A stretch of 19,685 nucleotides of DNA. Origin: Propionibacteriaceae bacterium (GTDB taxonomy: Bacteria; Actinomycetota; Actinomycetes; Propionibacteriales; Propionibacteriaceae). The stretch is from NCBI GenBank assembly GCA_025923975.1, contig JAICEV010000013.1, forward strand, positions 1 to 19,685. Direction: 5' to 3'. The notes beneath the pieces were generated by a model. The model saw only the letters and a program-made list of their open reading frames with translations. It was not told the origin of the DNA and made no database searches. Positions 7,980 to 16,130 of this stretch are shown piece after piece. Numbering within the stretch: position 1 is the stretch's first letter; every line of letters begins with the position of its first letter. A program made the position numbers and the translations under genes.

Positions 7980-8705
7980 CTATCGGGCCTGGTTGGTTTC
8001 GCCGGCCTTGTAGCCGATCCCCCGTACGGTCACCACGATCTCAGGGTGCTCGGGGTCTTTCTCGATCTTGGAACGCAGCCGCTGGACGTGGACATTGACC
8101 AGCCGGGTATCGGCAGCATGACGGTAGCCCCAGACTTGCTCGAGCAATACCTCGCGACTGAAGACCTGCCACGGCCGTCGCGCCAGGGCAAGTAGGAGAT
8201 CGAACTCCAGCGGCGTGAGCTGAATCTGGACCCCATCCCGCTTGACTGAATGCCCGTCGACGCTGATCGACAGATCTCCAATCCGCAGGGTCTCGACGTC
8301 GACCTCCTCTGAGGCCGGCATGCGGCGAAGCCGAGTCTTGATTCGGGCGACGAGTTCTTTGGCCTTGAAGGGTTTGGCAACGTAGTCGTCGGCACCGGCT
8401 TCCAGCCCCTCGACTACGTCGATGGTGTCGGTCTTGGCTGTCAGCATCACAATGGGCACGCCTGATTCCGCGCGAATGTCGCGACAGACGTCCACACCGT
8501 CACGACCGGGCAGCATCAGGTCGAGCAAAACAAGGTCCGGCTTTGCCTCCTTGAACGCCGAGAACGCCTTGTCCCCATGCGCGCACCAAATCGGCTCGAA
8601 CCCCTCATTCCGAAGCACGATCGATAGCATTTCGGCGAGCGCTGCGTCGTCGTCAACCACCAGCACCCGGCTGCGCGCCCCTGCACTCTTGGTTGTTTCA
8701 GACAC
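7980..8705 (-). CDS. mtrA: Response regulator MtrA (OmpR/PhoB type)
   Basis: MtrA is the DNA-binding partner of MtrB and in relatives regulates division, replication and cell-wall genes. In this 241-residue protein the receiver domain (about 13–125) has the acidic pocket DDD at 18–20, the phospho-acceptor D62 in LVLLDLMLPGRDG, T89 and K111, all canonical. The winged-helix domain (about 140–235) contains LTPLEFDLLLALARRPWQVFSRE, the recognition region TRLVNVHVQRLRSKIE and the terminal wing VRGIGYKAG. The start is the GTG at 8705, with AAGGGA 7 nt upstream. A 220 bp gap precedes the gene, so it very likely has its own promoter and heads an mtrA–mtrB–lpqB operon. Confidence 0.98.
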   Translation of the reverse strand: MSETTKSAGARSRVLVVDDDAALAEMLSIVLRNEGFEPIWCAHGDKAFSAFKEAKPDLVLLDLMLPGRDGVDVCRDIRAESGVPIVMLTAKTDTIDVVEGLEAGADDYVAKPFKAKELVARIKTRLRRMPASEEVDVETLRIGDLSISVDGHSVKRDGVQIQLTPLEFDLLLALARRPWQVFSREVLLEQVWGYRHAADTRLVNVHVQRLRSKIEKDPEHPEIVVTVRGIGYKAGETNQAR

Positions 8706-8734
8706 CCGTATCCCTTCCGTCAGTGCGATATGAA

Positions 8735-8750
8735 CACCGACGTCTCGGTG
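8735..8750 (-). other. Small hairpin in the mtrA 5' leader
   Basis: CACCGA, loop CGTC, then TCGGTG makes a perfect 6-bp stem about 30 nt before the mtrA start codon. It does not cover the ribosome-binding site. It may influence leader structure or be chance. Confidence 0.3.
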
Positions 8751-8795
8751 AGCACACCCGCGATGACCCTCTCACTAGGCGACTCCTGCGACGTA

Positions 8796-8845
8796 ATCCT
8801 ATGCACCTTAAGAACCAGCTTCACAGCAATGGGATAGTCACAGCA
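8796..8845 (-). promoter_or_regulatory. Candidate mtrA promoter with MtrA-box-like direct repeat
   Basis: TCACAGCA occurs twice as a direct repeat on the plus strand, at 8821–8828 and 8838–8845, with a 17 bp period. The second copy is preceded by G, giving GTCACAGCA, close to the GTCACAgcg half-site reported for mycobacterial MtrA. On the minus strand a -10-like TAGGAT lies at 8796–8801. The proximal repeat falls across the expected -35 position, the layout of a response-regulator-dependent promoter. The predicted leader is about 85 nt. Autoregulation of MtrA is inferred. Confidence 0.45.
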
Positions 8846-8906
8846 GCCAACGCCTACTATCGTCTGTTCGCGCGGCGCCTACCGACGCTCGCAGAAGTCC
8901 GCGCTG

Positions 8907-8923
8907 GCTAATGGCAGATTAGC
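8907..8923. repeat. Inverted repeat just downstream of the yqgE-like gene
   Basis: GCTAAT, a 5-nt loop, and ATTAGC form a perfect 6-bp inverted repeat 3 nt after the yqgE stop codon. It is AT-rich with no T-run, so it is a poor terminator. It could be an operator or a weak 3' hairpin for the upstream operon. Confidence 0.35.
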
Positions 8924-8925
8924 TC

Positions 8926-9513
8926 TCAGTTGAGCTCCGGATTCTCCATCCAGGTTGAGAAGAACGCGACCTCGCCCTTCTGGCGACGTAGCACCGTACG
9001 CCACAACTCAAGGGGATGGCCACCGAACACGTCGCTATAGCGCGCTGGCAGCACGTGCCACATGCCTTCGGAGATCTCCGCCTGCACCTGGCCCGCGGCC
9101 CAGCCGGCGTAGCCGGCAAAGATCCGCAGGTCCCGGTATGCTCCCGAGACGATCTCGATCGGAGTGTCCAGGTGCAGTAGGCCGACGCTATCGAACAGCG
9201 GCCGCCAGCCCGGAGGCTCCTCGCCATCGGCCGCCACGCTCGCCAGGCAGATTGCGCCGTTCGGCGACACTGGTCCGCCGTGAAAGAGCAGCCGCGGCTC
9301 CGACACCGAACTCACCCAGTCCGGCAACACCGCGTCCAGAGGGGTCTGGGAGATCTCGTTCAAGATCACCCCAAGAGCACCGTCTTCGTCGGCGTCCAAG
9401 ATCAGCACCACGGTCTGGTTGAAAACTCCGTCGGCGAGCATGATGCTTGCCACCAGCAGGTCTCCGGCGACTGGGTCGCGCCTCCGAGTTGGCTCGATTG
9501 TTGGTTCGCTCAT
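8926..9513 (-). CDS. YqgE/AlgH family protein
   Basis: The product is about 195 residues from the ATG at 9513, close to the usual family length. The biochemical role of YqgE/AlgH proteins is not established; AlgH was named from alginate regulation in Pseudomonas. Family hallmarks seen are GDLLVASIMLADGVFNQTVV near the N-terminus, GALGVILNE, LFHGGPV, and the C-terminal IFAGYAGWAAGQVQAEI. The ATG overlaps the stop of the VanZ-like gene in ATGA, and AGAAGG lies about 10 nt upstream, so it is probably translated by coupling. The frame is open further upstream to 9600, but that part lies inside the VanZ-like gene and lacks family similarity. It ends the long upstream gene run before the mtrA promoter region. 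Confidence 0.9.
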   Translation of the reverse strand: MSEPTIEPTRRRDPVAGDLLVASIMLADGVFNQTVVLILDADEDGALGVILNEISQTPLDAVLPDWVSSVSEPRLLFHGGPVSPNGAICLASVAADGEEPPGWRPLFDSVGLLHLDTPIEIVSGAYRDLRIFAGYAGWAAGQVQAEISEGMWHVLPARYSDVFGGHPLELWRTVLRRQKGEVAFFSTWMENPELN

Positions 9514-9965
9514 GATGCGGCTGGACCTTCTGCGCCTTCGCGTGACCGGCGCAGCAAGATCAACCGAAGCACCAGCACGCCAAGGGCGATACCGGCCCAA
9601 TCCGCTATCACGTCAAGTAAATCGCCTGTCCGGTAGCGGTACCACAGGTGCTGGATCATCTCACTGACGACGGCATGCGCTGCAAAGATTCCAATGACCA
9701 ATGCCGTCTGCCGGACGCTGGGCCACTGCCAGCCGAACGTGCCGCGCATGGCGACCGTCAGCAAGATCAACAAGACGGGCAGCGCGAACCCCACTGCATG
9801 TTGGAGCTTGTCTGCGAACGGAAACCATGCCGACTGCGGCGGACCTGCGACACGGTAGAGGCCCCACAGCTGCAGCACCACTGTGAGGACGGCCCCCGCG
9901 GCGATCACAGGCCAGCCGCGCAGCAACCCGGTCTGCGGGCGGTGCGGGGAGGTTGTGTACGACAT
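9510..9965 (-). CDS. VanZ-like family integral membrane protein
   Basis: This small membrane protein has about 151 residues from the ATG at 9965. Four hydrophobic segments are visible, at about 19–38, 60–74, 86–104 and 120–138. Signature residues are ADKLQHAVGFALP and, later, SEMIQHLWYRYRTGDLLDVIADWAGI, matching the conserved histidine and RxGDxxDxxxNxxG-like pattern of VanZ-like proteins (N replaced by D here). VanZ itself gives teicoplanin resistance, but most chromosomal homologues have no known function, so no resistance is inferred. The start lies 4 nt after the malic enzyme stop and the end overlaps yqgE by 4 nt, so it is an internal operon gene. Upstream in-frame starts overlap the malic enzyme and are unlikely. 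Confidence 0.85.
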   Translation of the reverse strand: MSYTTSPHRPQTGLLRGWPVIAAGAVLTVVLQLWGLYRVAGPPQSAWFPFADKLQHAVGFALPVLLILLTVAMRGTFGWQWPSVRQTALVIGIFAAHAVVSEMIQHLWYRYRTGDLLDVIADWAGIALGVLVLRLILLRRSREGAEGPAAS

Positions 9966-9969
9966 CTGC

Positions 9970-11391
9970 TTAAATGGCAACTTCGGTGTCAGTAAGTAAT
10001 TCGGTTGGCCCCCCGGCTGCTTCGCGTACTGCCGCCGCCACCGTGTGGTGCAGTTCCGCGTGGAACACGCTTGGGACGATATATGCAGCATTCAGCTCGT
10101 CGTCGGTGACAACGCCGGCGAGTGCGCTGGCAGCAGCCAGCAGCATAGTCGAGGTGACATGAGCGCAGCGAGCGTCAAGCAGGCCACGGAAGACGCCCGG
10201 GAACGCCAGCACATTGTTGATCTGATTCGGGAAATCTGATCGCCCCGTGGCGACAACTGCCGCGTAGCGAGATGCCTCGGCGGGGTCCACCTCGGGCACC
10301 GGGTTGGCCAGAGCGAAGACGATCGACCGGTCCGCCATCGCCGCCACGTCGGAACCCGACAGCACCCCGGGCACCGAGAGTCCGATGAAGACATCAGCGC
10401 CGACCACGGCCTCCTTGATTGAGCCGGTGAAGCCGAGCTGATTGGTGTTCTCGGCCAGCCATTCCAACTCACCAACAAGGTCGTCGCGGCCGCGGTACAC
10501 CACCCCGGCGATGTCGCCCACCACAATGTTTCGCACACCTGCCGCGAGCAGCAGCTTGATGACCGCTGTGCCTGCCGCGCCCGCGCCCGACATCACAATC
10601 CGTACGTCAGAAATCTGCTTCTCGACCACCCGTAAGGCGTTGTACAGCGCAGCCAGCACTACGATCGCGGTGCCGTGTTGATCATCATGAAAGACCGGGA
10701 TGTCCAGCAGCTGACGCAGCCGACGCTCCACCTCGAAACAGCGCGGTGCCGAAATGTCCTCCAGATTGATCCCGGCGAAGCCGGGTGCGATTGCGTGCAC
10801 CACCGTGACGATCTCGTCGACGTCCTGGGTATCCAGGCATAGCGGCCAGGCATCGATGTCACCGAAGCGCTTGAACAGCGCCGCTTTTCCCTCCATCACA
10901 GGCAGAGCGGCCTCGGCGCCGAGATTGCCCAGCCCGAGTACCGCGGAGCCATCGGTGACTACCGCGATGCTGTTTCGTTTGCTGGTCAGCCGGCGCGCGT
11001 CCTCGGGATTCTTGGCGATCGCCAAAGACACTCGTGCCACCCCAGGGGTGTAGATCATGGACAAGTCGTCCCGGTTGCGGATGGGGTGCTTGCTAGCCAT
11101 CTCGATCTTGCCGCCCAGATGCATCAAGAAGGTGCGATCACTAACCTTGCCGATCACGACGCCAGGCACACCGCGCATTGCCTCGACCAGGCGCTCGGCG
11201 TGGTCGGTGTCGCGCGCGGCGCACGTCACGTCGATCCGCAGCCGCTCCTGCCCAGAGGCGGTTACATCAAGGGCAGTCACGGCTCCGCCGGCCTGCTCAA
11301 CAGCCGTCGTCAGCTGGCTGACCGAAGCTCCCCCCGCTGGAACATCCAACCGCACGGTGATCGAGTACGAGACGGAGGGAACGGCTGTCAC
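9970..11391 (-). CDS. NAD(P)-dependent malic enzyme with N-terminal ACT domain
   Basis: This 473-residue enzyme oxidatively decarboxylates malate to pyruvate and CO2 in the cytoplasm, linking the citric acid cycle to pyruvate. Residues 8–85 look like an ACT domain, a small-molecule-binding regulatory module usual in actinobacterial forms. The catalytic part shows IYTPGVARV (Y114), VMEGKAALFKRFGDIDAWP (K169 region), metal-binding NLEDISAP (209–216) and FHDDQHGTAIV (about 234–244). The dinucleotide-binding loop is SGAGAAG (268–274), and FALANPVPEVDP comes later. The GTG at 11391 is chosen for its fit with the family and for AGAGG 9 nt upstream. Cofactor preference cannot be decided by eye. It sits 41 nt after the VWA gene and may be co-transcribed with the cassette. 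Confidence 0.95.
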   Translation of the reverse strand: MTAVPSVSYSITVRLDVPAGGASVSQLTTAVEQAGGAVTALDVTASGQERLRIDVTCAARDTDHAERLVEAMRGVPGVVIGKVSDRTFLMHLGGKIEMASKHPIRNRDDLSMIYTPGVARVSLAIAKNPEDARRLTSKRNSIAVVTDGSAVLGLGNLGAEAALPVMEGKAALFKRFGDIDAWPLCLDTQDVDEIVTVVHAIAPGFAGINLEDISAPRCFEVERRLRQLLDIPVFHDDQHGTAIVVLAALYNALRVVEKQISDVRIVMSGAGAAGTAVIKLLLAAGVRNIVVGDIAGVVYRGRDDLVGELEWLAENTNQLGFTGSIKEAVVGADVFIGLSVPGVLSGSDVAAMADRSIVFALANPVPEVDPAEASRYAAVVATGRSDFPNQINNVLAFPGVFRGLLDARCAHVTSTMLLAAASALAGVVTDDELNAAYIVPSVFHAELHHTVAAAVREAAGGPTELLTDTEVAI

Positions 11392-11420
11392 GGAGCCGAT
11401 CCTCTCACGGCCAAGGTGGC

Positions 11421-11435
11421 GTTTCGACAGGCTCA
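11421..11435. repeat. Single copy of a TTTCGACAGGCTCA-type motif
   Basis: GTTTCGACAGGCTCA overlaps the stop codon of the VWA gene. From memory, closely similar sequences (GTTTCGACAAGCTCAACCACC and relatives) are dispersed between genes in several actinobacterial genomes. Only one copy and only half of the longer motif are present here, so chance is possible. Confidence 0.35.
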
Positions 11436-12644
11436 ATGCTCCGCAGCTTGGCTGGGAGCGGCGGCCGCGCTGGCGATATCCGCGGCCCACTGCCCGATGT
11501 CGCCTTTGCTGACCGCAACGGCCAGCAGGTCCGGAAAGAGGTCTGGCGTACACGCGAAGGCCGGTACGCCAAGCGCAGCCAGTGCCGCTGCATGCTCATG
11601 GTCGTAGGCCGGAGCACCGGAATCTGACAGCGCAAGCAGCACTACCACTGTGACTCCAGCACGCAGCAACTCTGCGACTCGGCGCAGCATCTCCTCCGCG
11701 ATGCCGCCCTCATAAAGGTCGGAGATCAACACCAGGATCGATTCACCTGGCCGCGTGATCAGCTGCTGGCAGTATGCCAGTGCCCGATTGATGTCGGTGC
11801 CACCGCCGAGTTGGCAGCCGAAGAGTACGTCGACCGGGTCGGACAGCTTGTCGGTGAGGTCGGCGATCTCGGTGTCAAAGGCCACCACCGAGGTCTTGAT
11901 TGACCGAATTGAGGCCAGGGTGGCGCCGAAAACCGCTGCGTACACCACCGACTCCGCCATTGATCCAGACTGGTCGATAGCGACCACCACCTCCTTCACG
12001 ACGGCATTCGCGCCACGCCCATAGCCCACGAGTCGCTCGGGAACGATGGTGCGCTGCTCGGGAAGGTAATGATCGAGATTACGGCGAATGGTGGAGTTCC
12101 AATCGATGTCCCGCGGCAGCGGGCGGCGAGTCCGACTGGCACGGCTGACCGCGCCGGTAACGGCTGCGCGGGTCTTATTAGCGATCCGCCGCTCGATTTC
12201 GGCGACGACCTGGCCCACCACAACGCGGGCGGTCCGCTTTGTGGAGTCCGGCATCACGTGGCTGAGACTCACCAGGGAGCTGACCAGGTGCACATCGGGT
12301 TGGATGGAATCCAGCAGCTCAGGCTCCAGCAGCATTGAGGTGAGATGTAATCGCTCGATGGCATCCCGCTGCATCACCTGAACGACGCTGGTTGGAAAGT
12401 ACATCCGAATGTCGCCAAGCCAACGCGCTACCCGCGGCGCGGATGAGCCTAAACCTCCAGAGCGGCGTGGCAAGCCCATGGCCTCCTCAGCCGCCGCGTC
12501 GTAGAGCGCTGCGAGCGCAGCGTCCATTTTCTGCTCTTCCCGAGTCAGGGACGTATCCAGATCCTCAGCGGACGCCTCTCCCAGCAGCATCCGCCAGCGC
12601 ACCATCCTGGTCTGGTGCTCGGTCCGTTTCGAGGCCTCAGTCAT
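11433..12644 (-). CDS. VWA-domain (MIDAS) protein of the MoxR-linked YehP type
   Basis: This 403-residue protein has no signal peptide or membrane segment. The N-terminal half (about 1–210) is helical and family-specific, with RMVRWRMLLG near the start and ERLVGYGRG before the VWA domain. The VWA domain starts near 216. Its metal-ion-dependent adhesion site is complete: D224, S226 and S228 in DQSGSMAES, T283 in GGGTDINRAL, and D309 in LISDLYEGG. In MoxR systems VWA partners bind ligands or targets through this metal site and work with the AAA+ ring (for example RavA–ViaA). The ATG at 12644 overlaps the DUF5682-type gene by 8 nt. The order AAA–DUF5682–VWA matches E. coli yehL–yehM–yehP as I remember it. 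The substrate is unknown. Confidence 0.88.
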   Translation of the reverse strand: MTEASKRTEHQTRMVRWRMLLGEASAEDLDTSLTREEQKMDAALAALYDAAAEEAMGLPRRSGGLGSSAPRVARWLGDIRMYFPTSVVQVMQRDAIERLHLTSMLLEPELLDSIQPDVHLVSSLVSLSHVMPDSTKRTARVVVGQVVAEIERRIANKTRAAVTGAVSRASRTRRPLPRDIDWNSTIRRNLDHYLPEQRTIVPERLVGYGRGANAVVKEVVVAIDQSGSMAESVVYAAVFGATLASIRSIKTSVVAFDTEIADLTDKLSDPVDVLFGCQLGGGTDINRALAYCQQLITRPGESILVLISDLYEGGIAEEMLRRVAELLRAGVTVVVLLALSDSGAPAYDHEHAAALAALGVPAFACTPDLFPDLLAVAVSKGDIGQWAADIASAAAAPSQAAEH

Positions 12645-15000
12645 GGGGCCCGCCCAGAATGAGATCGACGGTCGCTAGAGCGGCCGCTGGCAACTCAAGA
12701 TCAATTTCCTCCGGGCGCTGGCGATCAAGATCTTCAGCGCCAACTGCGATGCGTTCTGCGATCGCCTGACGTTCTGCAGTGGCGAACGTGCCGAATGTGC
12801 GCCGCAGCAGCGGCAACATGTCGACGAACTCGGAATCCTCAAGCTGACGTATCCAGTCGTCGAGCAGGCTGCGCAATTCCGCATCATGAATCAGCAGCAG
12901 CGCCCCGTCAGCGAAGAAGCCGTCCACCCAGGCCGCCTTGTCCGCGGCTGGAACTCCAGCAGACAGCGCACGGTGTAGGCGTACCGGAACGTCGCTGAGC
13001 TGCTCCGCATCCAACAGCAGCCGTACGATACGGCCCACCAAGAGGCCATGCACGTCCGTTCGGTCGATCATCGTGGCGAGTGTCCCGAGCCAACGTGCGC
13101 GTAGCTCGGGCTGTGTCATGGATGCGGACTGCTCCGGGTCGCTCGCCGACTCAGTGAGAAGGCCGATGGCGGTATTGACATCGTCGATTCGGCGCCGCAT
13201 GGTGGCGGCGTTCGTTGCGTCCAGACTTGCGACGGCTTGCCGTAGCCCGGCGCGAATCCGGACCACCAGCACCTCACTCACCTTGCGCAACGCCCGAGTA
13301 TCGGTCTGTCGCACGTCGCCGTAGCGCTGCGCTCGCGCCAGGGCGGGCAGCGCATCCATCAGGTGCACCACGTCCGCATCCAGCGCGGCCTTGTCGGCAA
13401 GCGTTGCGAGCAGACCATCCAGCGCCCGGGGTAGGTCGGCGAGCAGGCAACGTTCGACGGCTTGCGTCAGCTCGACCAACGACCCCTGCTCGATGATCTT
13501 GTGCACCCGCGCCGTGGCTGCCGATGCCACGGTCGTGCCCCACACAGATGCCTCGACGATGGCCACGGAGTATTCAGGCTCCCATCGCGACTGCCATGTC
13601 TCTCGGAACGTGCCCTGACTCTGCACCGCGCTGTCCGCCGGCATAATCCATCTCAGGTCGAGCAGCCGCAGCCGATGGAACAGCTGGGAGCGAGCTTGAT
13701 CAATTGGCCGGCGCAGATCAAGATCATGAAATCTGACCTGTGGATCCCGCCTGATCCGCAGGCTGCGGCAGGTCCGGACCAGGTCGGCCTCCAACGGTAC
13801 GGTCGGCACACCATCGTTGACCGAACCCAGTGCCTGTCCGACCACCAGGTGGTCCGTGACGTAGCGGACCGCCAACTCATCACCGTCACAGAGCACTGAC
13901 CGAGTCGCTTCGGTGACCTCCGCCAAACCGGCCAGCGGTCGGCCGCGCAAGCTGGCCAACGTTTCGGCGAGCCGGACGGCCTCGATGACGTGTGCGCTGG
14001 ACACCGGAAGGTCCCGCACGCGCAGTGCCTGGGCAACCTTTGCCAGCCAGCGCACGATCGGTTGATCTGGAGTGATCCAGAGATGGTGGTACCAGCCGGG
14101 CGAGGCAACGCCGGCTCCATAGCCGGTAGCTGAGGCAAGTCGCTGGTGCGTCCACGGCACCCAGGTCAAGGTGATCTTGCGCCGAGGTGCCCCGCGCAGT
14201 GTACGCACGTCGGCGGCGGCCGGCGGCAGCGGCCAGCGCAGCACGGGCGCATGCCAGGCGCCGCAGACAACGGCCACACGCTGCCTGCCTCGCTTGAGGG
14301 CCTCCCGGATCTTCTGGCGCATGTATGCCTCGCGACGGGCCTCTCGCCCAGCGTCCCGGCCCTGGTTCATGATCATCCGCAGCTCGGCCATGGCATCAGT
14401 GATCATGGGGAACGGTGAGGAGGAATCCTGCCGGGATTCCACAAGATCGTCCCACCACCGTTCCGGATCGTCGTATCCGGCTGCCTCCGCCAGCACCGCC
14501 AACGGATCCTGCTGCTCATTTGGGAGTGCTGGAGGAGCCTCGTCTGCAGCATCGGCTGGCTCTTCAAGATCATCATGATTATCCTGCGGCGAGCTTCGCC
14601 CCCAGCGGGCAAGCATCGCGGATGCCGGAAGATCACAGAAGGCAACCTCAACACCGCGCTCCAGTGCAAAGGTCATGGCTTGCCACTCAGGAGAGAAAAC
14701 GGCGTATGGCCAGAAGGCTGCGGTCTGTGGATGATCGGGAGCGTAACCGAGCAGGGCAAGCGGTGGGGTCATTCCCTCGGCGAGAACCCAACCAAGCAAG
14801 GCATCTGCATCCGCCGGGCCCTCGATGAGTACGACATCCGGCTGGTACTCCTTTAACGCCGCAAGCAGTGAGCGAGCCGAACCGGGCCCGTGGTGGCGGA
14901 TGCCGAACACCTCGACAGGAGGCCGTTCGCCAGCCGCATTCTCAGCCACGGGATCGACGACATGATCGTCAACCAGCGGTGGCGACAGCGTCGAGGTCAC
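12637..15000 (-). CDS. DUF5682-type large cytoplasmic protein (YehM-like)
   Basis: At 787 residues this is the largest protein in the window, and its function is unknown. No signal or membrane segment is seen. The N-terminal part contains VFGIRHHGPGSARSLLAAL (about 31–49), VVLIEGPADAD (57–66), VAFCDLP (119–125), REAYMRQKI (223–231) and VAVVCGAWHAP (242–252). Their spacing recalls the GxxH, E and GxxH pattern of the TraB/TIKI/EreA-like hydrolase fold; this is inference. A stretch at about 139–170 is acidic and probably flexible. The C-terminal 450 residues are helical, without recognised motifs. The GTG start at 15000 overlaps the ATPase stop (GTGA) and follows GAGG. Its constant link with MoxR and VWA genes suggests a core part of that machine. 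Confidence 0.82.
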   Translation of the reverse strand: MTSTLSPPLVDDHVVDPVAENAAGERPPVEVFGIRHHGPGSARSLLAALKEYQPDVVLIEGPADADALLGWVLAEGMTPPLALLGYAPDHPQTAAFWPYAVFSPEWQAMTFALERGVEVAFCDLPASAMLARWGRSSPQDNHDDLEEPADAADEAPPALPNEQQDPLAVLAEAAGYDDPERWWDDLVESRQDSSSPFPMITDAMAELRMIMNQGRDAGREARREAYMRQKIREALKRGRQRVAVVCGAWHAPVLRWPLPPAAADVRTLRGAPRRKITLTWVPWTHQRLASATGYGAGVASPGWYHHLWITPDQPIVRWLAKVAQALRVRDLPVSSAHVIEAVRLAETLASLRGRPLAGLAEVTEATRSVLCDGDELAVRYVTDHLVVGQALGSVNDGVPTVPLEADLVRTCRSLRIRRDPQVRFHDLDLRRPIDQARSQLFHRLRLLDLRWIMPADSAVQSQGTFRETWQSRWEPEYSVAIVEASVWGTTVASAATARVHKIIEQGSLVELTQAVERCLLADLPRALDGLLATLADKAALDADVVHLMDALPALARAQRYGDVRQTDTRALRKVSEVLVVRIRAGLRQAVASLDATNAATMRRRIDDVNTAIGLLTESASDPEQSASMTQPELRARWLGTLATMIDRTDVHGLLVGRIVRLLLDAEQLSDVPVRLHRALSAGVPAADKAAWVDGFFADGALLLIHDAELRSLLDDWIRQLEDSEFVDMLPLLRRTFGTFATAERQAIAERIAVGAEDLDRQRPEEIDLELPAAALATVDLILGGPHD

Positions 15001-16130
15001 GAGACCTCGCGACAGGCGGAGTAGAACTCCGACCAGCCCTCCCGCTCGCGGGCGACCACTTCCAGGTATTCACTCCACGCCACGCGATCGGCGATCGGGT
15101 CCTTCACGACCGCGCCAACCATGCCCGCAGCAACGTCGGCAGGCCTTAGGTGACCGTCGCCGAAGTGGGCCGACAACGCAATACCACTGGTGATCACCGA
15201 GATCGCCTCGGCTGTTGATAGCGAGCCGGTCGGTGACTTGAGCTTGGTGCGGCCGTCTGCGGTGACGCCTGATCGCAATTCTCGGAACACCGTCACCACA
15301 CGGCGGATTTCATCGACGGCAGTGGGAACTTCGGGCAACTCCAACGAGGAGGAAAGGTCCGCCACCCGGGTAGTGACAATGTTCACCTCGTCGTCTTCAC
15401 TGTCGGGCAGCGGCATGACGACGGTGTTGAAGCGGCGGCGGAGCGCCGAGGACAGTTCGTTGATCCCCTTGTCACGGTCGTTGGCGGTTGCGATCACGTT
15501 GAATCCCCGGAGCGCCTGGGTCTGGAGGCCCAGTTCCGGAATGGGCAGTGTCTTCTCGGACAAGATCATGATTAGCGCGTCCTGCACCTCCGCAGGGATC
15601 CGGGTGAGCTCCTCGATCCTGGCGATGGAGCCACGCTCCATCGCCACCATCACCGGCGAGGGAACCAGGGCTTGCCGGCTCGGCCCTTCAGCGAGCAGCC
15701 GGGCATAGTTCCAGCCGTACCTGATCGCCTCCTCGGCCGTGCCGGACGTGCCCTGGATCATCAACGTCGAATCGTCCGAGATCGCCGCAGCCAGGTGCTC
15801 CGACACCCAGGACTTGGCAGTACCGGGTACACCGAGCAGCAACAGCGCCCGATCGGTTGCCAGCGTTGCCACCGCCACCTCGATCAGCCGACGGGAGCCG
15901 ATGTACTTGGGCGAGATCGCAGTGCCGTCGGCGAGGACGCCGCCCATCAGGTACGTCACAACGGCCCACGGCGATAGCCGCCAGTGCGGTGGCCGCGGCC
16001 TGTCGTCTGCGGCCCGCAATGCCTCCAACTCGGCTTCGTAAGCCTGCTCGGCATGCGGCCGCAGCGGCTGCGTAGCCGTCCGAATCGGATTGGTCACCGA
16101 GTCTCCTTCGTGGTTGCGACTCGCGATCAT
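14997..16130 (-). CDS. MoxR-family AAA+ ATPase, YehL subfamily
   Basis: This ATPase has 377 residues if started at the ATG at 16130, which overlaps the previous stop (ATGA) and follows GAGG. A GTG at 16097 with a very good AAGGAG site would give 366 residues and is equally plausible. MoxR ATPases form rings that remodel or mature protein targets together with VWA partners. Walker A is GVPGTAKS at 100–107. The Walker B position reads SIARIEELTR (168–177), with E173–E174 where most MoxR proteins have D-E. Sensor 1 is VIATAND (N217). Arginine-finger candidates are R231–R233 in SALRRRFN. The block EELTRIPAEVQDALIMILSEK is typical of the YehL branch in my recollection. The neighbouring SWIM, DUF5691, DUF5682 and VWA genes support the subfamily. 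Confidence 0.92.
   Translation of the reverse strand: MIASRNHEGDSVTNPIRTATQPLRPHAEQAYEAELEALRAADDRPRPPHWRLSPWAVVTYLMGGVLADGTAISPKYIGSRRLIEVAVATLATDRALLLLGVPGTAKSWVSEHLAAAISDDSTLMIQGTSGTAEEAIRYGWNYARLLAEGPSRQALVPSPVMVAMERGSIARIEELTRIPAEVQDALIMILSEKTLPIPELGLQTQALRGFNVIATANDRDKGINELSSALRRRFNTVVMPLPDSEDDEVNIVTTRVADLSSSLELPEVPTAVDEIRRVVTVFRELRSGVTADGRTKLKSPTGSLSTAEAISVITSGIALSAHFGDGHLRPADVAAGMVGAVVKDPIADRVAWSEYLEVVAREREGWSEFYSACREVS

Noticed and set aside
9514..9600. N-terminal extension of the YqgE-like protein
   Set aside because: The added residues are Arg-rich, lack family similarity and lie inside the VanZ-like coding region; the ATG at 9513 overlaps that gene's stop.
9510..9965. VanZ-like gene as a glycopeptide resistance determinant
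   Set aside because: No vanH, vanA, vanX or regulator nearby; VanZ-like proteins are common in chromosomes without resistance.
11392..11553. N-terminal extension of the malic enzyme
   Set aside because: It would overlap the end of the VWA gene and its translation is Arg/Gly-rich without similarity; the GTG at 11391 has a ribosome-binding site and fits the ACT domain.
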